This document shows positions 38,345-40,254 of a stretch of 40,254 bases of DNA, piece after piece (the stretch's first letter is position 1; every line of letters starts with the position of its first letter). Both the position numbers and the translations under genes were made by a program. The DNA is from an uncultured Oscillibacter sp. (GTDB taxonomy: Bacteria > Bacillota > Clostridia > Oscillospirales > Oscillospiraceae), in assembly GCA_910576845.1 (NCBI GenBank), contig CAJTJA010000005.1:46684-86937 (forward strand). The letters are read 5' to 3'. The notes beneath the pieces were generated by a model. It was given only the letters and a program-made list of their open reading frames with translations, ran no database searches and had not been told where the DNA came from.

Positions 38345-40183
38345 ATGACCAAGGATGAACTGAAGGAAAAGGCCAACGACCTGCCTCTGTCTCCCGGCGT
38401 TTACCTGATGATGGATAAAACCGGCAAGGTTATTTATGTGGGCAAGGCAAAGAAACTTAAAAACCGGGTTAGTCAATACTTTCAGGACAGTGCTTCCCAT
38501 ACGGCAAAAACCCGGCAGATGGTCTCCCAGGTGGATCATTTTGACACGATTTTTGTCACCAGCGAATTCGAGGCCCTGGTGCTGGAAAATTCCCTTATCA
38601 AACGCCATATGCCTCGCTATAATATTCTTCTTAAAGACGACAAGGGCTATCCTTTTGTGCGCCTATCCAGGGAAACCTATCCCCGCTTCTCTATGGTTCA
38701 TAAATGGGCTGATGACGGAGCCAAATATTTTGGCCCCTTTGGCGGGCGGTTTGAGACGCGGCAGGCCTTGGACGCGGTTTGTGCCGCCCTGCGGCTGCCG
38801 ACATGCAGCCGGAAATTTCCCAAAGATATAGGGACGGAACGGCCCTGCCTTAACTTTCACATGGGCCGGTGTGATGGTTTTTGCCGGCGGGAGATGACAG
38901 CTGAGGAATATAACCGCCGTATTCGCCAGGCCTGCCAAATGCTGGAGGGAAAAGCGAAAGAACTGCTTCGTGAGATGACCGGCGAGATGGAAGCGGAGGC
39001 GGAGGCCTTGCGCTTTGAGCAGGCGGCCGCCCTCCGGGACCGGATCGGTGCTATCAGCGCCCTCTCCAAGAAGCAGACGGTCATTGCCGGACTCTGCGCA
39101 GACACGGACATCTGGGGCCTGTACCGCGGAGCGGGAAAATGCTGTTACGCAGTTTTGCACATGGAAGAGGGAAACCTCGCGGGGCGGGAAACAGAGCTGT
39201 TTACAGCGCCCATGGAGGAGGAGCAGGAGGAGATGCTCTCCGCCCTGACGGCCCAGTATTACCTGCCGCGGGCTATTCTGCCCCATGAGGTTCTGCTGCC
39301 CTTTGCGACGGAGGGGTACTGTGAAAACCTTTCCGAGATTCTGGCAAAAAGGGCGGGGCACAAGGTCTGGGTCCATGTTCCCCGGCGGGGTGAGAAGGCG
39401 GACCTGCGGGCTATGGCCCAGCGGAATGCCGCTGAGGAGGCGGAACGGGCCACCACGGCGGAGGAGCGGGTAACCCACACCCTGGAGCTTTTGAGGAAGA
39501 TGCTGGATCTTCCCGCGCCGCCCAAGCGGCTGGAGTCTTTTGACATCTCCAACACAGGGGGCAGCGACATAGTGGCATCCATGGTGGTCTACAGCGGCAC
39601 AAGGCCTTTGAAGAGCGCGTACCGCCGCTTTCGGATTAAAGAATTGAACGGACGGCCTGACGACTATGCCTCCATGCGGGAGGTAATCCGGCGGCGTCTC
39701 CAGAGGGCGGCGGACGGAGACGAGAAGTTCCTGCCCCTGCCGGATGTGTTCTTAATTGACGGCGGCGTTACCCACGCTCAGACAGCCCTTAATGTGGCGG
39801 AGGAATTTGGGGTAAATGTTCCCATCTTCGGCATGGTGAAGGACGACCGGCACCGAACCCGTGCCCTGGTGACCCCGGAGGGCCGGGAGATCGGCATTGT
39901 TGGAAACCAGGCGGTGTTTTCCCTGATTGGGCAGATTCAGGAGGAGACCCACCGCTTTGCCATTACCTATCACCACGAGAGCCATGGAAAAAGCGCTATG
40001 CGCTCCGCTCTGGACGGCATTCCCGGCATAGGGCCAAAGCGGCGGGAAGAACTGCGGAAACGGTTTGGAACCATCAAAGCTATTCGGGGGGCAGATGTGG
40101 AAGCTCTGGCAGTGGTGGTGCCCCGGAGTGCCGCCGAAGCGGTCTGGAGGCATTTCCACCCGGGGAATGAAGAGGAGAACTAA
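38345..40183 (+). CDS. uvrC: excinuclease ABC subunit C
   Basis: A 612-residue nucleotide-excision-repair nuclease that makes both incisions around UvrB-bound damage. The N-terminal GIY-YIG nuclease (PGVYLMMDKTGKVIYVGKA) is followed by a cysteine cluster (CSRKFPKDIGTERPCLNF), a UvrB-binding UVR motif (ALRFEQAAALRDRI) and the C-terminal RNase H-like nuclease (RLESFDISNTGGSDIVASMV, DVFLIDGGVTHAQ). It ends with tandem helix-hairpin-helix motifs (LDGIPGIGPKRREEL). AAAGGG lies about 9 bases before the ATG. Length and motifs are standard. Confidence 0.97.
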   Translation: MTKDELKEKANDLPLSPGVYLMMDKTGKVIYVGKAKKLKNRVSQYFQDSASHTAKTRQMVSQVDHFDTIFVTSEFEALVLENSLIKRHMPRYNILLKDDKGYPFVRLSRETYPRFSMVHKWADDGAKYFGPFGGRFETRQALDAVCAALRLPTCSRKFPKDIGTERPCLNFHMGRCDGFCRREMTAEEYNRRIRQACQMLEGKAKELLREMTGEMEAEAEALRFEQAAALRDRIGAISALSKKQTVIAGLCADTDIWGLYRGAGKCCYAVLHMEEGNLAGRETELFTAPMEEEQEEMLSALTAQYYLPRAILPHEVLLPFATEGYCENLSEILAKRAGHKVWVHVPRRGEKADLRAMAQRNAAEEAERATTAEERVTHTLELLRKMLDLPAPPKRLESFDISNTGGSDIVASMVVYSGTRPLKSAYRRFRIKELNGRPDDYASMREVIRRRLQRAADGDEKFLPLPDVFLIDGGVTHAQTALNVAEEFGVNVPIFGMVKDDRHRTRALVTPEGREIGIVGNQAVFSLIGQIQEETHRFAITYHHESHGKSAMRSALDGIPGIGPKRREELRKRFGTIKAIRGADVEALAVVVPRSAAEAVWRHFHPGNEEEN

Positions 40184-40214
40184 AAAACCGAAGGGCATAT
40201 GCCCTTCGGTTTTT
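40183..40214. terminator. bidirectional terminator after uvrC
   Basis: A 16-bp perfect palindrome centred between 40198 and 40199 (AAAAACCGAAGGGCAT and its complement), T5 on both strands. The last 40 bp of the window after it are too short to assign. Confidence 0.85.
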
Positions 40215-40254
40215 CTCGTTCATCAAAGCTGACCAGTGCCGCTCCGGATAAACA

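Noticed and set aside
1..40254. CRISPR arrays, insertion sequences, integrases or rRNA genes
   Set aside because: No regularly spaced repeats, transposase or integrase motifs, or rRNA sequences were recognised.

Overview
The window looks like chromosomal DNA from an anaerobic Clostridia bacterium, probably Oscillospiraceae (Oscillibacter/Flavonifractor/Lawsonibacter-like). This is inferred from several things together: GC-rich coding DNA with AT-rich promoters, two rubrerythrins plus a rubredoxin, an archaeal/eukaryotic-type prolyl-tRNA synthetase, S-layer-homology secreted proteins, HPr with His15 and Ser46, and strong AAGGAGG ribosome sites. No 16S rRNA gene or other decisive marker is present.

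Layout. 1-5939: an XRE regulator, then a rightward block with an MBOAT O-acyltransferase, its SGNH-type partner, a small membrane-anchored protein and lepA. 5940-7194: a tandem-hairpin element, then a reverse rubrerythrin and a rubredoxin. 7548-9502: a cytidylate-kinase-like protein and a REC-GGDEF diguanylate cyclase. 9530-14661 (minus): an inositol catabolic operon, iolE-iolB-iolD-zinc ribbon-iolG. 14920-19005 (minus): cysteine desulfurase, MATE exporter, RlmA-type methyltransferase and isochorismatase-like hydrolase. 19121-23336 (plus): mtaB, an HD phosphohydrolase and a large YcdB/SLH secreted protein. 23386-25870: a Crh-like HPr paralogue, tRNA-Ser, a structured region with a strong leftward promoter, a small SLH protein, and a broken secreted-protein gene with 16-bp direct repeats. 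25920-29897 (minus): a TetM-like GTPase fused to a Rae1/YacP-type NYN nuclease, coupled to lspA and preceded by a DUF1624-type membrane protein. 30153-31586: proS. 32058-33419: an S24-type autocleaving repressor with a divergent control region and two identical palindromic operators, then tRNA-Thr and tRNA-Tyr. 33450-35229: three overlapping small genes ending in a sigma region 4 protein, then a YitT transporter-like protein. 35441-36638 (minus): trmO and a lipoprotein with a long structured leader. 36985-40214: a classical rubrerythrin, HPr and uvrC.

Themes. Translation and tRNA function recur: LepA, MtaB, TrmO, RlmA, ProS, three tRNAs and the GTPase-nuclease fusion. MtaB and TrmO both modify t6A37. 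Oxygen defence is carried by two rubrerythrins of opposite domain order. The most unusual items are the ribosomal-protection GTPase fused to a ribosome-dependent endonuclease domain, the His15-less HPr paralogue, the S24 repressor switch that faces a gene-free transcript, and two structured RNA regions I could not assign to a known family.
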